The translations under genes were made by a program, and so were the position numbers. From positions 62,001-126,000 of the forward strand of contig NZ_BORW01000003.1 in assembly GCF_018333375.1 (NCBI RefSeq): a stretch of DNA of 64,000 nucleotides, written 5' to 3'. The number at the start of each line of letters is the position of its first letter. Positions within the stretch are counted from its first letter, which is position 1. The DNA comes from Paenibacillus cookii (GTDB lineage Bacteria > Bacillota > Bacilli > Paenibacillales > Paenibacillaceae). The notes under the pieces are model-generated. The model searched no databases, was not told where the DNA came from, and saw nothing but the letters and a program-made list of their open reading frames with translations. Positions 1 through 8,977 of the stretch are shown here, one piece after another.

Positions 1-345
1 ATCCAGCGTAATGGTCCGCTCGCCGAGCGCGCGAAGATCAACGACGGAGCGAAGGGCCCGGCCGATCAGCCGCTGAATTTCCATCGTCCGGCCGGTGAGC
101 TTGCCGCGGGCGCTTTCCCGCTGGTTCCGGGATTGCGTCGCGCGGGGGAGCATCGAATATTCCGCCGTTACCCAGCCTTTGCCTTGTCCCTTCAAAAACG
201 GGGGCACCTTCTCGTCTACCGTTGCGGTACATAATACTTTCGTGTCTCCCATTTCGATGAACACGGAGCCTTCGGCGTACTTGTTCACGTTTACTGTTAA
301 ATTCATCGGCCTCAGCTGGCTTTCGCCGCGTCCGTTTGATCTCAT
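1..345 (-). CDS. rph: Ribonuclease PH, N-terminal part (runs off the window)
   Basis: Phosphorolytic 3'-5' exoribonuclease that trims tRNA 3' ends. Only the first 115 codons lie in the window. They show the family's N-terminal hallmarks: the RSNGR start, the [16 protein letters not shown] strand, [17 protein letters not shown], the arginine-rich loop [13 protein letters not shown], and [18 protein letters not shown] at 343-345 follows a TAGGAGG ribosome site. It lies downstream of gerM on the same strand, an arrangement I recall from Bacillus genomes. Cytoplasmic. Identification is firm; the C-terminus is not visible. Confidence 0.95.
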   Translation of the reverse strand, partial: MRSNGRGESQLRPMNLTVNVNKYAEGSVFIEMGDTKVLCTATVDEKVPPFLKGQGKGWVTAEYSMLPRATQSRNQRESARGKLTGRTMEIQRLIGRALRSVVDLRALGERTITLD

Positions 346-386
346 GTTTTCTGCCTCCTACATTTGCGCGTCCTGTGATATAGAAC

Positions 387-421
387 GGGCTGAAGACGGC
401 TTTTCGGCCGTTTTTCAGCCC
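387..421 (-). other. Hairpin in the gerM-rph intergenic region
   Basis: Inverted repeat GGGCTGAA-GACGGC / GCCG-TTTTTCAGCCC with a short loop, between gerM and rph. No clear T-run follows on the minus strand, so it may be a weak attenuator or processing site rather than a full terminator. Confidence 0.35.
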
Positions 422-484
422 ATCTATACGATAGCAAGTTTTATTTTATCAAAGTGTCGGCATAAAAGCACCCCGGAAAGGCGC

Positions 485-1555
485 TTACAGCGGAATCTCA
501 TTGATGTACTCGGGTTTGGAAACGGGCTTGCTGTAATCCCGGGTATCGCTGATGCCTGTAATGCGGGTCTGTCCGTTCATGTCGATTTTGACCTTGGCGT
601 TGTTGGCGTTTTCGGACACGGTCAGCACGACGGATTGGAGCAGCTCATCCGGAATCGGATCCTCTTTTTCGAACATGTCGTCCTTCAGCGAAACGGTCAC
701 CGTGCCGTCTTTTTCAGTTTTCACCGAATCCACGGAAGTGCCTTGCGTCATGACCATCTCGAGGCCGTCGTTTTGCTGCGGGCCGGCAATCAGCTCATGC
801 AGCGCCGCGCTTACCTTGTCTTGCCCGGGCTGCACGAGCCGCGTGACGGGGACGTAATAAGAATAGGTGCCGTCCGGCGTAATGGTCGAAAAATAGACCG
901 TCACCGGCGTCGAATTCGTCAGGCTGGCGCCGTCGGATTTTTGCAGATTGATGCCGAAGCTCCGCGTGAGCGGCTGATTGAGTGGCGTTTTGTTCTGCGG
1001 CATTTCCGTCAACCGCTGGCCTTCGACCCACAGCTCCACTTTTTGCACGCCCGGGAATCCGGTTGCCGTCCAAACGACGGCCTCCAATATTTTGCGCTCA
1101 TCCTGCGGATTATATTGGTTAAACGCGCCGTTGAATTCCACGACCGCCGTTTTCTGCTCCTTGTCCACCGACAATTGCGTAATCTCCGTCCCTTTCGGCA
1201 GGATGCCCGCAAATCCCTTAGGCACGTATTTGGAATAGGCTCCTCCCGAGACAAGCGCCGTAAGCGCCTGCTTCAGGCCGTCCTGGTCTTTGGCTTCGGG
1301 AATCCCGAGCGACACGGGGGCGAGCAGCCCTTTATCGTTGGCCAAATATACCGTCGTTTTGGGACCGGTTTGCTCCCCGTTGTTCGTCGAGGCCGGGCCG
1401 TTCGCCATGTTCAGCATTTGCTGCTCGATGTCGACCGGCGGCTTGTCGATGTCCATGGAAGATTGTGAACCAAAGAGGCTGCATCCGGACAACAACACAG
1501 GTACAGCCAGCAATCCGGCAACCGAAATGCCGCGAATTTTTTTAGCCTTCGTCAT
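485..1555 (-). CDS. gerM: Spore germination lipoprotein GerM
   Basis: 356-residue lipoprotein needed for sporulation and germination in Bacillus. The N-terminus is a lipoprotein signal with lipobox LLSGC (Cys about residue 25). Two tandem GerMN domains follow: about residues 65-195, containing VYLANDKGLLAPVS and KVELWVEGQ, and about 205-335, containing VYFSTITPDGTYSYYVPVTR. GerM proteins are known to carry two such domains and to act in the intermembrane space of the engulfed forespore. ATG is preceded by TTAGGAGG at good spacing. It is upstream of rph on the same strand, with a 139-bp gap. Confidence 0.93.
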   Translation of the reverse strand: MTKAKKIRGISVAGLLAVPVLLSGCSLFGSQSSMDIDKPPVDIEQQMLNMANGPASTNNGEQTGPKTTVYLANDKGLLAPVSLGIPEAKDQDGLKQALTALVSGGAYSKYVPKGFAGILPKGTEITQLSVDKEQKTAVVEFNGAFNQYNPQDERKILEAVVWTATGFPGVQKVELWVEGQRLTEMPQNKTPLNQPLTRSFGINLQKSDGASLTNSTPVTVYFSTITPDGTYSYYVPVTRLVQPGQDKVSAALHELIAGPQQNDGLEMVMTQGTSVDSVKTEKDGTVTVSLKDDMFEKEDPIPDELLQSVVLTVSENANNAKVKIDMNGQTRITGISDTRDYSKPVSKPEYINEIPL

Positions 1556-1815
1556 ATTGATGGTTCCTCCTAATCATTTTGTACAGTTTGTACTACCATG
1601 TATACGAGCCCCTGCCGCAAAAAATAACAGCCGGTCCAAATAAAAATCCGCGGCAAAACGGGGCCTTCCTCTAAGGATTTGCGAGTGCCCCGACAAAGGC
1701 CGGAAAAGTATAAAAAAAGCCCGGGACCGAATACATAATTGGTTAAAACTGGACAAACCCTAGGGGAGGGACGTACAATCGAACTATTACGATGAGCATA
1801 TTGCGGGGGGATAAG

Positions 1816-2382
1816 ATGAGTGATCCGAACAACGAAAAAATGCCTTACAGCCTGAACAGCCGGAAGGTAGCCAGCGCTACCCGGGAATGGCTGCATAAAA
1901 GGGGCGTCAAAGTGGAAGAAATCGCGGAGCTTGTTATGCTCCTGCAAAACAAATATTACCCTGATCTGACGATGCAGGAATGCTTGGACAACGTGGAAAA
2001 GGTTCTTGCCAAACGCGAGGTGCAAAACGCGGTGCTGACCGGCATCCAGCTGGACGTGCTCGCCGAAGAAGGCAAGCTGATTTCCCCGCTGCAGGAAATG
2101 CTGGTCAATGACGAAGGTTTGTACGGAGTGGACGAAATATTGGCATTTTCCATCGTTAACGTGTACGGCAGCATCGGTTTCACCAACTACGGTTACATCG
2201 ACAAACTGAAGCCGGGCATCCTGGAACGTTTGAACGACAAAAGCACCGGCGAAACGAACACGTTCCTGGATGACATCGTCGGCGCGATTGCCGCGGCGGC
2301 AAGCAGCCGGATCGCGCACCGGAAACAGGCCGAACGCGAACGCCAAAACGGAGAGCCCGAACCGGAGCTTCCCGAGGATTAA
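1816..2382 (+). CDS. Phosphatidylglycerophosphatase A-related protein (YutG-like)
   Basis: 188-residue protein of the PgpA/YutG family, predicted to dephosphorylate phosphatidylglycerophosphate or act on a related phospholipid. Family signatures are the start NSRKVASATREWLHKRGV, the segment VMLLQNKYYPDLTMQEC, and the acidic end NTFLDDIVGAIAAAASSRI. The start at 1816 is preferred because GGGGGGATAAG sits immediately upstream; the in-frame ATG at 1792 has no well-spaced site. It is a single-gene unit, convergent with the MBL hydrolase gene. Confidence 0.82.
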   Translation: MSDPNNEKMPYSLNSRKVASATREWLHKRGVKVEEIAELVMLLQNKYYPDLTMQECLDNVEKVLAKREVQNAVLTGIQLDVLAEEGKLISPLQEMLVNDEGLYGVDEILAFSIVNVYGSIGFTNYGYIDKLKPGILERLNDKSTGETNTFLDDIVGAIAAAASSRIAHRKQAERERQNGEPEPELPED

Positions 2383-2415
2383 AACCAAGCCGGCGCTGCC
2401 GGAGCGAACGAGAAA

Positions 2416-2452
2416 GAGCCGTCCCGAAAGGTCTTGGACCCCGGGGCGGCTC
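2416..2452. terminator. Convergent terminator hairpin
   Basis: Eleven-base-pair stem GAGCCGTCCCG / CGGGGCGGCTC (one G.T pair) with a 15-nt loop, between two convergent genes. An A-rich flank on the left gives a short T-run for the minus strand. Confidence 0.6.
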
Positions 2453-2467
2453 CTTTCGATGCATGGA

Positions 2468-3451
2468 TCACGCAAGGCGGAAATAGACCCTGCCGCCTTC
2501 GCACGTCCATGATTCGATCCGTCCTCTGCGTTCAAGCTCCCGGGCATGCGCCAACGTTTCGCACATCGCAAAACGCATCTGGTGAATGCCGAGCTTCGTG
2601 CCAAACAACGAAACGCAAAGCCCGAACCCCGTGGCGGGAGCTTCCTCCAGCAGACGCTCCATCTTGGCAAGCCTCTCTTCATGATGCAGCAGCAGCGCCT
2701 CCAACCGCTCTTCGAAATGCGTAAAAGGGTTGCGGTGCCCCGGGTAAGCGGTTGAGACCTCCAATGTTTTCAGCTTCAACAGCCCTCGCATAAACGATTG
2801 AAGCGGCTCCGGATCGCTGCCCGGCATCAGGCTGACGTTGGGGGAAATTTGCGGCAGAACGGCATCCCCGCAAAGAAGATGGCCGGTCTCCGGGTGGTAA
2901 AAGGAAAGATGCCCCGGAGCATGGCCCGCCGTTTCCATCGGCAGCCACCGGCGCCCGCCCATGGCCAAAGGCCGATTTGCATCGATAAAAGCGACCTCCG
3001 GTATCGGGGTAACCTGCGGGATAAATCCGTTCAGATGGGCTTCCAGCTGGCCGGCCCATTCTTCCGGCATGCCGTGGCCGCGGAACAGCGCCGGCAAATC
3101 CCGGTTCATCGTCGAACCCGGTCCCCACATCAGCTGCGCCTCCCGGTAAGAACGTTCCGACATCCATACCCGGCAACCGGACTGCTCCTGCAGCCACCCG
3201 GCACAGCCGAGATGATCCGGATGGTGATGCGTCAGCACGATTTGCCGGATGTCGGCCGGCCCGATCCCCAGCTCCGCAAAGGCTTTTTTCCATTCTTCCT
3301 CGTTCCCGGGGGTCCGCGGCCCCGGATCGACGATCGTCACCCCATCAGGTCCGGGCAACAAATAACTGTTTACCCATCGCAGCGGAAAGGACATCGTTAT
3401 TTTGACTTGAATGATTCCGTTTAAATGATCCGTTATCTCCGGCATGTTCAC
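2468..3451 (-). CDS. MBL-fold metallo-hydrolase
   Basis: 327-residue metallo-beta-lactamase-fold hydrolase. The metal motif HHHPDH is at residues 75-80, and further ligand segments are GHAPGH, CGDAVL (bridging Asp) and YPGHRNP. A helical C-terminal extension of about 100 residues (from HFEERLEALLLHHEERL) is like that of MBL proteins related to hydroxyacylglutathione hydrolases. The substrate cannot be told. The start is GTG at 3451 with GAGG about 11 nt upstream; ATG at 3445 is an alternative. It begins 6 bp after the methyltransferase gene, so the two are probably co-transcribed. Confidence 0.82.
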   Translation of the reverse strand: MNMPEITDHLNGIIQVKITMSFPLRWVNSYLLPGPDGVTIVDPGPRTPGNEEEWKKAFAELGIGPADIRQIVLTHHHPDHLGCAGWLQEQSGCRVWMSERSYREAQLMWGPGSTMNRDLPALFRGHGMPEEWAGQLEAHLNGFIPQVTPIPEVAFIDANRPLAMGGRRWLPMETAGHAPGHLSFYHPETGHLLCGDAVLPQISPNVSLMPGSDPEPLQSFMRGLLKLKTLEVSTAYPGHRNPFTHFEERLEALLLHHEERLAKMERLLEEAPATGFGLCVSLFGTKLGIHQMRFAMCETLAHARELERRGRIESWTCEGGRVYFRLA

Positions 3452-3457
3452 TTTGGA

Positions 3458-4231
3458 TTAAACCTCTTTCCACGCTTGCTTGGAGCTTTGCGGGCGGTGT
3501 CCGACGAAGATCATCCGCTCGGATGTTCGCTCCTCGTAGCCTTCGTCTTCGTCGTATCCGCCATGGACTTCGTCCACGGCCAGACCGGCATCCGCGAGCA
3601 TTTGCTTCATCTGCTCCAGCGTATACAGCTTGACGCGTTCGTGGTACTGGCGCTGTTCGCCATCCCCTTGCAGGGGAGTAATCGTGATGTCTTTGATGAC
3701 GAAATCGCGTTCGATGCGGCGTTTTTCGACGATCCGCTGCCCCTCCGCCTCCCGCCGTGATTCCGGCACCAGATGGGAGCGGACATACGGGGAATTCATA
3801 AAATCAATGATGAACCGGCCTCCGGGCTTCAGCATCCGGTAAATTTCCCGCAGCACTTTCAGCTGCTCCCCGTCCTCGCGGAAGTAGCCGAAGGACGTAA
3901 ACAAATTCAGCACCGCGTCAAAGCCTCCGTCAAGCGGAAGGCTGCGCATATCGGCCTGATGCCACTCGACGCGCCCGCGGTCGTCGGATTTCCGCGCTTC
4001 GCGGAGCAGCACGTCCGACAGGTCGACGCCGCTCACGCGGTAGCCGCTGTCCGCCAAAGCAAGCGCATGGCGGCCGGTTCCGCAGCATAAATCAAGCACC
4101 CGGGCGCCTGAAGGCAAATTCAGCCAGGAGATCATTTTTTTGACCTCCCGGGCCGCGCCCTCCGCATCCCGGTGTTTATAAACGAGCAGATAGTCTTCTC
4201 CGAAACTTTTTTCGTACCAGTCTTTGATCAT
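3458..4231 (-). CDS. Class I SAM-dependent methyltransferase
   Basis: 257 residues with the Rossmann methyltransferase fold. SAM motif I is VLDLCCGTGRHALAL (about residues 45-59), the acidic end of strand 2 is VSGVDLSD, motif II is WHQADMRSLPL, and motif IV is FDAVLNLFTSFGYF; a YRMLKPGGRFIIDF post-motif follows. The substrate is unknown. ATG has TCAGGAGG upstream. It is first gene of a probable two-gene unit with the MBL hydrolase. Confidence 0.85.
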   Translation of the reverse strand: MIKDWYEKSFGEDYLLVYKHRDAEGAAREVKKMISWLNLPSGARVLDLCCGTGRHALALADSGYRVSGVDLSDVLLREARKSDDRGRVEWHQADMRSLPLDGGFDAVLNLFTSFGYFREDGEQLKVLREIYRMLKPGGRFIIDFMNSPYVRSHLVPESRREAEGQRIVEKRRIERDFVIKDITITPLQGDGEQRQYHERVKLYTLEQMKQMLADAGLAVDEVHGGYDEDEGYEERTSERMIFVGHRPQSSKQAWKEV

Positions 4232-4467
4232 GGCGGCCTCCTGAGACGATAGCGGTTTATGTATTACTTAACCGCGGTTGATCCTATTGTACCCAGGCGG
4301 CCGGATCTTCAAAAAATGGCTCCCGCTTGCATCCTACCATTCAGCTTAATGCATCTACCCGATCTTGCCAAGGCGAAAAAGGCTCGTTCTGCTGGCCGTT
4401 CGAGGCGTAACATCGGGCGACAAAAAACGTTATAGATACATATCAATGAAATTGCGGAGGGATATTT

Positions 4468-5009
4468 ATTCGAACGAAAAAATATTGGCTGCCCCTTTTG
4501 ATTTTTTGCGTGCTTCTGTTTGCCGGATGCGCCGACCGCAATACATGGAACGGACCGCTTTACGAAGGAAAGCCCTTAACCATCGGCGTCATCGGAGAAG
4601 CGCCTGAGGTGAGGGAAACAAACGTCTCTTTTGTGCCTTTAGGGCTGGAGGAGATGGCCAAAAATCCGGAGAAGCTGTCATCGCGGTTCGACGCCGTCTT
4701 TATTACGAAGGATTATTTTCGCGAGGCGTATGCCCCGCAGTATAAGAAAGCATATCAAGAAGCAGGCCTCCCCTTTATCTTCATTCAGATCGACAAACTG
4801 CTTCCGATGTACATGGAAGAGGACGTATCTTACGATGACGCTCCAAGCGCAAACGACCTTCGGTTTGCCGCCGGCAATTACCGATCGCCAACAGGAGAAG
4901 AGACGCAGGTGCTATTCGCCTTTATAACGACACCGAAAACGAAACGAATATCAAAAGCGCGTACTCCAAAATTTTTAAAACGATCGAATCCAAAAGCATT
5001 TGGGAGTAA
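4468..5009 (+). pseudogene. Small lipoprotein gene, probably broken (ATT start, frameshift near 4911)
   Basis: I do not recognise the family. The frame opens after a good GGAGGG site (4456-4461), but the codon at normal spacing is ATT (4468), giving RTKKYW, a hydrophobic stretch and lipobox LFAGC. A TTG at 4498 is the first ordinary start but would cut the signal peptide. The frame stays protein-like (GPLYEGKPLTIGVIGE, FDAVFITKDYF) until about 4910. There the continuation shifts to another frame (AIRLYNDTENETNIKSAYSK...SIWE) and stops at 5009, just before a strong terminator. Restoring one base would give about 180 residues. Either a pseudogene or a sequence error plus a rare start codon. Confidence 0.55.
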
Positions 5010-5024
5010 TCCCTTCCAAAGCAC

Positions 5025-5052
5025 AAAACGCCCGGATCCCTCCGGGCGTTTT
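5025..5052. terminator. Bidirectional rho-independent terminator
   Basis: Perfect 12-bp stem AAAACGCCCGGA / TCCGGGCGTTTT with a 4-nt loop. It serves the lipoprotein gene (+) and the MFS transporter (-). Confidence 0.85.
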
Positions 5053-5074
5053 GACTTAAGCTCTCTATTCGTTG

Positions 5075-6304
5075 TTACCCCTGCGTGCCGGCCGTTTCCA
5101 GCTTTTGCTTGCGCATGCTCGAAAGTTTTTTGCCCCAGGTTAGAGACAACACGAGGCTCAGCACCAAAATGACGGCCCCGAAGGAATACGGCAGATTCAT
5201 GTGAACGTCGAACAAAATGCCGGCGAGCGCCGGCCCAAAAATATTGCCAAGGCTCATGTAGGCGTTGTTCATCCCCATGACGAATCCCTGCTCCTCAGGC
5301 CCGGCCATTTTGGACAAAGCGGTGTTGATCGCCGGTCTCATGATGGACGTAAACGTGAAGAAGATGAGGATCAGCAGCATGTTGTACCAGAAATTGCCCG
5401 AAAGCAGCATCAATACCATCATCAATGCCGACACCAGGAAGGACACGTTGATCAGCTTGTTTTCGCCGAAACGAAGCAGCAGCTTGTTGATCACCGCGCC
5501 TTGAATGACGACGCCGACGAGCGATCCGACCGTGATGATGACGGAAATTTCCTTCGTGGTATACGCATATTTGTTGTCGACGTACAGGCTGAAGACCGCC
5601 TCAAAATTGACGAGACCGAAGGTCAGCGTAAATACGAGAATCAAGTAGATAAAATACGGCGCCTTCACGGAAGCGACCAGTTGTTTCAAGATGCTTTCGC
5701 GTTTTTGCTGCGACGCTTTGGCTGCCTGACGGCGTTCCGCCGACAGCGTTTCTTTCAGCATGAAAAAAGACAGGACGGTGGCGACCGCCGCCACGAGAGC
5801 CGAAATGTAAAACGGCGCGCGCAGGCCGAGATCCGCCAAAAAACCGCCGATGCCCGGGCCGATCACGAAGCCGAGCGACATCGCTGCCCCAAGCAGCCCC
5901 AAACCTTTGCCGCGCGTCTCCTCCGTCGTGCTGTCCGCGACGTAAGCCATCATGGCCGGAATCATCATCGCGGCGCCGATGCCGCCCAAAAAGCGGGATG
6001 CGTAAAGCATCCACATGACGTTGGCGACGGCAAACATAAATTGGGAGACCGTAAACAAGCCCAAACCCAATACGATCATCAGCTTGCGGCCGTATTTGTC
6101 GGCCCATTCGCCGGCCAGCGGCGAAAACAGAAACTGCGTGAGTCCCGAGGCGGCGATCAAATATCCCGCGGCCGTTCCCCCGGCGTGGAAATCCTCCAGC
6201 AGTTTGGGCAAAATCGGAATGACCAGCCCGATGCCCAGCATGGCTATAAACATATTAATCATCAGTACGTACAACGACCTGTTTATTTTTGAACCGGATG
6301 ACAT
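5075..6304 (-). CDS. MFS multidrug efflux transporter (DHA1 type)
   Basis: 409-residue membrane protein with about 12 hydrophobic segments. The start LYVLMINMFIAMLGIGLVIPILP is typical of NorA/Bmr/TetA-like drug:H+ antiporters. Loop 2-3 motif A is GEWADKYGRK (about residues 65-74), and the motif C-like segment is GFVIGPGIGGFLAD. The short tail is basic. AAGGAG lies about 11 nt before ATG. The TetR gene just upstream on the same strand (56-bp gap) is its probable regulator. The drug range cannot be predicted. Confidence 0.88.
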   Translation of the reverse strand: MSSGSKINRSLYVLMINMFIAMLGIGLVIPILPKLLEDFHAGGTAAGYLIAASGLTQFLFSPLAGEWADKYGRKLMIVLGLGLFTVSQFMFAVANVMWMLYASRFLGGIGAAMMIPAMMAYVADSTTEETRGKGLGLLGAAMSLGFVIGPGIGGFLADLGLRAPFYISALVAAVATVLSFFMLKETLSAERRQAAKASQQKRESILKQLVASVKAPYFIYLILVFTLTFGLVNFEAVFSLYVDNKYAYTTKEISVIITVGSLVGVVIQGAVINKLLLRFGENKLINVSFLVSALMMVLMLLSGNFWYNMLLILIFFTFTSIMRPAINTALSKMAGPEEQGFVMGMNNAYMSLGNIFGPALAGILFDVHMNLPYSFGAVILVLSLVLSLTWGKKLSSMRKQKLETAGTQG

Positions 6305-6360
6305 GAAGTATAGTTCTCCTTTTCCTCGTTACGGATTTTTCTTTCTACATCCTTGCATCT

Positions 6361-7257
6361 CTAATCTAAATAACGTTTGATGCCGGGCAGCGCGGCCAAG
6401 CGGCCGGCAAGCTCCGTCAGCGCCCCGACCTGCAGCAGGTTATGCAGCATCCCCTGCACGATAATGCGCCGCGGCGAGGAGCTTTTCAGCTCATGGTCGA
6501 GCATCAGGATCGAATTGCGGATATCCTGTTCTTTTTTTCCCGATTCCCCTAGGCAATCGGCTTTGCGGTACAACCGGCAAATCAGGTTTTCCACATTGTC
6601 CGTCTCGGGCTCCGGCATTTCGCACAGCAAATATTCGGGGTAGTTATGCACGCCAAGGATCGGTTTGACGCCGTTATCGCCCATCAACCCTTCCGCCATA
6701 TATCCCAGCAGCTTCAATATATAACGGGACAGCTCGGTAATGTCGATCGCCACGTTTTCCAAAATGATCAGCACGCTGAACTGCTCCAGCAGAGCGAACA
6801 TCGAAAAGACCAATTCCACCGCATACGGCTCGATCTCCGGCCCGTACACCCGTTTGAACATCTGCTCGAAGTGCCGGATCATCCGCGCGCGCATCGCGCC
6901 CGACGCTTTCACGACCTCTTCGGTATACGCATTCGGGTTTTCCGTGATCAGCATCCGGATCAAATCCCGGTTCGCCAAGGATTCGCGAAGCTGCAGCTCG
7001 ATCTGCTGTCTCAGGCTGTCAGCCGAATCGCCGTGTTCCCGGTTCATGCTGGCCTGAAGTTTGACGTAAAGCCGGTCGTTGATCATATGGAAAATGGACA
7101 GCAATAGCTGGTCTTTCGATTTGTAGTGCTGGTACAGCGTCGCTTTGGACATGCCGCAACCCTCGGCGATATCCTGCATGGTTGAACCGTTGAATCCCTT
7201 CCGGGCGAAAATATGGATGGCTGCATCCATAATCTCCTGTTTACGGTCAATGGACAT
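6361..7257 (-). CDS. TetR/AcrR-family transcriptional regulator
   Basis: 298 residues. The N-terminal TetR helix-turn-helix covers about residues 5-55 (IMDAAIHIFARKGFNGSTMQDIAEGCGMSKATLYQHYKSK, seen in pieces). The C-terminal ligand/dimer region is about 90 residues longer than in usual TetR proteins (190-210). It includes a hydrophobic helix around ELVFSMFALLEQFSVLIIL and an extra helical tail with ICRLYRKADCL. It is upstream of the MFS pump and probably represses both. An inverted repeat 40 bp upstream (7299-7335) is a candidate operator. Confidence 0.87.
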   Translation of the reverse strand: MSIDRKQEIMDAAIHIFARKGFNGSTMQDIAEGCGMSKATLYQHYKSKDQLLLSIFHMINDRLYVKLQASMNREHGDSADSLRQQIELQLRESLANRDLIRMLITENPNAYTEEVVKASGAMRARMIRHFEQMFKRVYGPEIEPYAVELVFSMFALLEQFSVLIILENVAIDITELSRYILKLLGYMAEGLMGDNGVKPILGVHNYPEYLLCEMPEPETDNVENLICRLYRKADCLGESGKKEQDIRNSILMLDHELKSSSPRRIIVQGMLHNLLQVGALTELAGRLAALPGIKRYLD

Positions 7258-7298
7258 GGCTTGATTTCACTTCCTCTTGGTTTCTTGCCACCCTCGAA

Positions 7299-7335
7299 AA
7301 AACTATACGGTTTTGCAACTGAACGATATAGTTTT
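7299..7335. promoter_or_regulatory. Candidate TetR operator (inverted repeat)
   Basis: AAAACTATACGGTT and AACGATATAGTTTT form an imperfect inverted repeat (12 of 14 positions match) separated by 9 nt, in the region between the TetR gene and the divergently oriented acidic-protein gene. Its place and symmetry suit autoregulation. Confidence 0.5.
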
Positions 7336-7537
7336 ATCGAGATTTTAACCGTTCGCTTCCTCCCCGTCAAGAGAAAGTTTTCAATTTCGACAAGGGTTAA
7401 AAGCGACCCGATTTCTGGCAGAAAATAGCGGAAAATAATCCGTTTGCGGCCACACCTTCCGACAAACGTTTTGAGAGACAAATGATATATTGAAAGTGCA
7501 CTTACGATTCAAGTGTATAAAATGGAGGGATTAATCA

Positions 7538-7708
7538 ATGGAAAACTTTGAACAAGAACTGCTGCTGTCCGACGAAGAAGTAGAGTCTCAAATCGAAGAC
7601 GTCGAGGAAGACGACGAAGAAGAGGAAGAAGAATCCGAAATCGAATTCGATTCCGACGATGAGGACGAAGATTCCGAAGAAGATTCCGAGGAAGACGAAG
7701 ACCAGTAA
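7538..7708 (+). CDS. Tiny, extremely acidic protein (56 aa)
   Basis: ATG with GGAGGG 8 nt upstream opens a 56-codon frame. It starts MENFEQELLLSDEEVE and then is almost wholly Glu/Asp with some Ser (runs such as EEDDEEEEEESE and DSDDEDEDSEEDSEED). There are no hydrophobic core, cysteines or signal peptide, so it is probably disordered and highly negative. A good terminator follows within 50 bp, which supports a real transcript. Function unknown; possible roles include binding cations or basic proteins. It is divergent from the TetR/MFS pair. Confidence 0.7.
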   Translation: MENFEQELLLSDEEVESQIEDVEEDDEEEEEESEIEFDSDDEDEDSEEDSEEDEDQ

Positions 7709-7754
7709 CCCTAATGCCAATCCCTTCAACCAGAACGGCAGAACTTATCAAACC

Positions 7755-7782
7755 AACCTGTTCAGCCATGAACAGGTTTTTT
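7755..7782 (+). terminator. Terminator after the acidic small protein
   Basis: Stem AACCTGTTC / GAACAGGTT with a 6-nt loop followed by six T residues on the + strand. Confidence 0.85.
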
Positions 7783-7859
7783 CACGGAAAAATTCCGATA
7801 AGGGATCTTGGCCACGGCCCTTTGCGGGTGCATTGCGCGGGAGCCCGGGCACTTGAAAG

Positions 7860-7891
7860 AGGCGCCCGTCCCGCCGATGGGACAAGCGCCT
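7860..7891 (-). terminator. Terminator of ppaC
   Basis: Stem AGGCGCCCGTCCC / GGGACAAGCGCCT (minor mismatch) about 20 bp beyond the ppaC stop. On the minus strand it is followed by CTCTTTC. Confidence 0.65.
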
Positions 7892-7909
7892 GCCATGATT
7901 CAATCTTGA

Positions 7910-8839
7910 TTATTTGCTGAGCGTTTCGGTCAAAACCGGCACGATTTGCGATTTGCGGGATACGACGCCTTTCAGCACGGCCGTATTGTTTTCCAGCTTC
8001 ACGTTGTACGCCGTTTCCACGGCGGAAGCGGCTTTGCCGAGCGCCAGGGCGACGGAGTCGTTGTTCAGGATGTCGGTGACGACAAAGACGAACAGATCGA
8101 GGCCTTTTTGGGCGATGATGCCGTTCAGGGCGTCTTCCAGCTCGGCTTGGCGGCCAAGGACATCGTTCGTGTCCACGACGTTCACCTGAGCGATTTCCAC
8201 CTTGTGGCTGCCCATTTGGAATTCTTTCGCATCGAGGGAGATGAGTTCGGCAATCGTTTTGCTGCTCATGTCCGCACCGGCTTTCAGCATGTCAAGGCCG
8301 TATTCTTCCAGTTTGACGCCGGCGATGTCGGCAAGCTCGCGGGCAGCAGCCACGTCTTCGTCCGTGCAGGTCGGCGATTTCAGCAGGAGCGTATCGGATA
8401 TGATCGCCGATACCATCAGTCCCGCGATTTCTTTCGGAACCGCGACATTTTTTTCCTTGAACAGCTTGTTCAGGATGGTGGCCGTGCAGCCGACAGGCTC
8501 CGCGCGGTAATAAAGCGGATGGCTTGTCTCGAAGTTCGCGATGCGGTGGTGGTCGATGACTTCCGTCACGCGTACTTGGTCGATGTCGTCGGCGCTTTGC
8601 TGGCGTTCGTTATGGTCGACGAGAATGACTTCGCCGGCTTCGCCCGCCACTTTATCCACAAGGCGCGGAGCTTCGACCTTGAACGTATCCAGCGCGTACT
8701 GGGTTTCGCCGTTCACATTGCCCAAACGCACGGCTTCCGTGTCGAATCCGAGCTGGTTTTTCAAATAGGAGTAAACAATCGCTGAAGTAATCGTGTCCGT
8801 ATCCGGATTTTTATGTCCGAAAATCAAAGTTTTGGCCAT
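7910..8839 (-). CDS. ppaC: Manganese-dependent inorganic pyrophosphatase (family II)
   Basis: DHH-superfamily enzyme that hydrolyses pyrophosphate to two phosphates in the cytoplasm; 309 residues, the usual family length. Metal motifs are GHKNPDTDT near the N-terminus, LVDHNE, and VIDHHR. The C-terminal DHHA2 domain carries [12 protein letters not shown] and the substrate-binding end [13 protein letters not shown] chose ATG at 8839 because [15 protein letters not shown] matches the family start and AAGGAG is about 11 nt upstream; an ATG at 8848 is too close to the ribosome site. A SigmaA promoter lies about 80 bp upstream. Confidence 0.95.
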   Translation of the reverse strand: MAKTLIFGHKNPDTDTITSAIVYSYLKNQLGFDTEAVRLGNVNGETQYALDTFKVEAPRLVDKVAGEAGEVILVDHNERQQSADDIDQVRVTEVIDHHRIANFETSHPLYYRAEPVGCTATILNKLFKEKNVAVPKEIAGLMVSAIISDTLLLKSPTCTDEDVAAARELADIAGVKLEEYGLDMLKAGADMSSKTIAELISLDAKEFQMGSHKVEIAQVNVVDTNDVLGRQAELEDALNGIIAQKGLDLFVFVVTDILNNDSVALALGKAASAVETAYNVKLENNTAVLKGVVSRKSQIVPVLTETLSK

Positions 8840-8917
8840 GAGTTTCATTGCTCCTTATTGATTATTGATGTAATAAAGCACAGACATTCCAGAAATGTCT
8901 TCGTTTCTACATTCGAT

Positions 8918-8946
8918 TATAGCGGTAATTCGTTAATATTCCAATT
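8918..8946 (-). promoter_or_regulatory. SigmaA promoter of ppaC
   Basis: On the minus strand TTGGAA, exactly 17 nt, then TATAAT, about 80 bp upstream of the ppaC start. Confidence 0.75.
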
Positions 8947-8977
8947 CCTTTACAGAGATTTATTTCAAATCGGCGGG

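Noticed and set aside
95..1468. 457-codon + strand frame opposite rph and gerM
   Set aside because: Both known genes read cleanly on the minus strand; the + frame is a shadow.
7484..7521. TTGAAA ... TATAAA as promoter of the acidic protein
   Set aside because: The spacer would be 20 nt and the start point would fall on the ribosome site, so it is not convincing.
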